Source: Candidatus Pelagibacter sp. | Lineage (GTDB): Bacteria; Pseudomonadota; Alphaproteobacteria; Pelagibacterales; Pelagibacteraceae | Direction: 5' to 3' | Assembly: GCA_028227525.1 (NCBI GenBank) | Contig: JAOJAE010000029.1 | Span: forward strand, 1 to 6,378 | Length of the DNA: 6,378 bases | In this document: positions 6,228 to 6,378 of the stretch, one piece after another | How the letters are laid out: every line of letters starts with the position of its first letter | Numbering within the stretch: the first letter of the stretch is position 1 | The notes under the pieces: generated by a model | Databases searched by the model: none | Told to the model about the DNA's origin: nothing | The model's input: only the letters and a program-made list of their open reading frames with translations | Made by a program: the position numbers and the translations under genes

Positions 6228-6378
6228 ATGCTAGACCCAAGTTTCAATTATTTAAGGCCTTTTGATGAGCCTAACCTAATTAGACTAGGAAAAAAAAATG
6301 ATGGAGGATATGTTATGTCTAAAAAAAGTCTTGAGTCAGGTAATTGTTTGTTAACATTTGGCATGTGTAACGAATGGT
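6228..6378 (+). CDS. Probable FkbM-like methyltransferase, N-terminal fragment cut by window edge
   Basis: Fifty codons are open from the ATG at 6228 to the right edge. The start lies 2 bases after the pyrC stop, with no Shine-Dalgarno, so translation is probably coupled to pyrC. The visible peptide begins MLDPSFNYLRPFDEP and contains LIRLGKKNDGGYVM (residues 18-31) and LLTFGMCNEW (41-50). A pattern of R(I/L)G..NDGGYV followed by a hydrophobic strand ending in (S/T)FG...(E/D)W is what I recall from the N-terminal part of FkbM-family and related SAM-dependent methyltransferases, where the second segment begins the SAM-binding strand. The SAM site itself is not yet complete in this fragment, so the assignment is provisional. 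Its link with pyrC may be only positional. Confidence 0.55.
   Translation, partial: MLDPSFNYLRPFDEPNLIRLGKKNDGGYVMSKKSLESGNCLLTFGMCNEW

Noticed and set aside
1..6378. A new multi-gene defence, mobile or secondary-metabolism system
   Set aside because: All complete genes except the 53-residue frame fall in known housekeeping families, and I found no transposase, integrase, toxin-antitoxin pair, CRISPR-like spaced repeats or attachment-site duplication of the tRNA 3' end.

Overview
The window is AT-rich (roughly 30% GC by eye) and very tightly packed, with intergenic gaps of 2 to about 70 bases. Every gene with an assignable role is housekeeping. Base composition, packing and protein style (for example the CCTRKT form of NadC and the DxQxHFREPG form of dihydroorotase) suggest a streamlined free-living alphaproteobacterium, most likely of the marine SAR11/Pelagibacterales type. 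This is an inference. An obligate Rickettsiales-type parasite is less likely, because de novo NAD and pyrimidine synthesis genes are present.

Layout, left to right. Class II fumarase (fumC, minus strand) runs off the left edge. A divergent 67-bp gap separates it from a small MazG-like nucleotide pyrophosphohydrolase on the plus strand. That gene converges on, and overlaps by 4 bases, the minus-strand pair nadA-nadC (quinolinate synthase and quinolinate phosphoribosyltransferase). Divergent from nadA, with a good promoter, is a tRNA-Leu(GAG) with encoded CCA. It is followed 27 bases later by an unrecognised 53-residue two-helix membrane protein with a strong ribosome binding site. This small gene converges on the minus-strand ygfZ (folate-binding Fe-S maintenance protein). 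Divergent from ygfZ is pyrC (class I dihydroorotase). Two bases after pyrC begins a gene cut by the right edge, probably an FkbM-like methyltransferase.

How the genes fit together: nadA and nadC carry out consecutive steps from iminoaspartate to nicotinate mononucleotide. PyrC closes the dihydroorotate ring in pyrimidine synthesis. FumC is the iron-free fumarase of the TCA cycle. The MazG-like enzyme probably removes unwanted nucleotides. YgfZ supports Fe-S enzymes, of which NadA is one in this window.

I see no mobile element, CRISPR array, defence system or convincing new multi-gene system. The items most worth a second look are the glutamine in place of the first metal-binding histidine of PyrC, the tRNA/small-membrane-protein transcript, and two inverted repeats in divergent promoter regions. 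None of the repeats is statistically compelling by itself.
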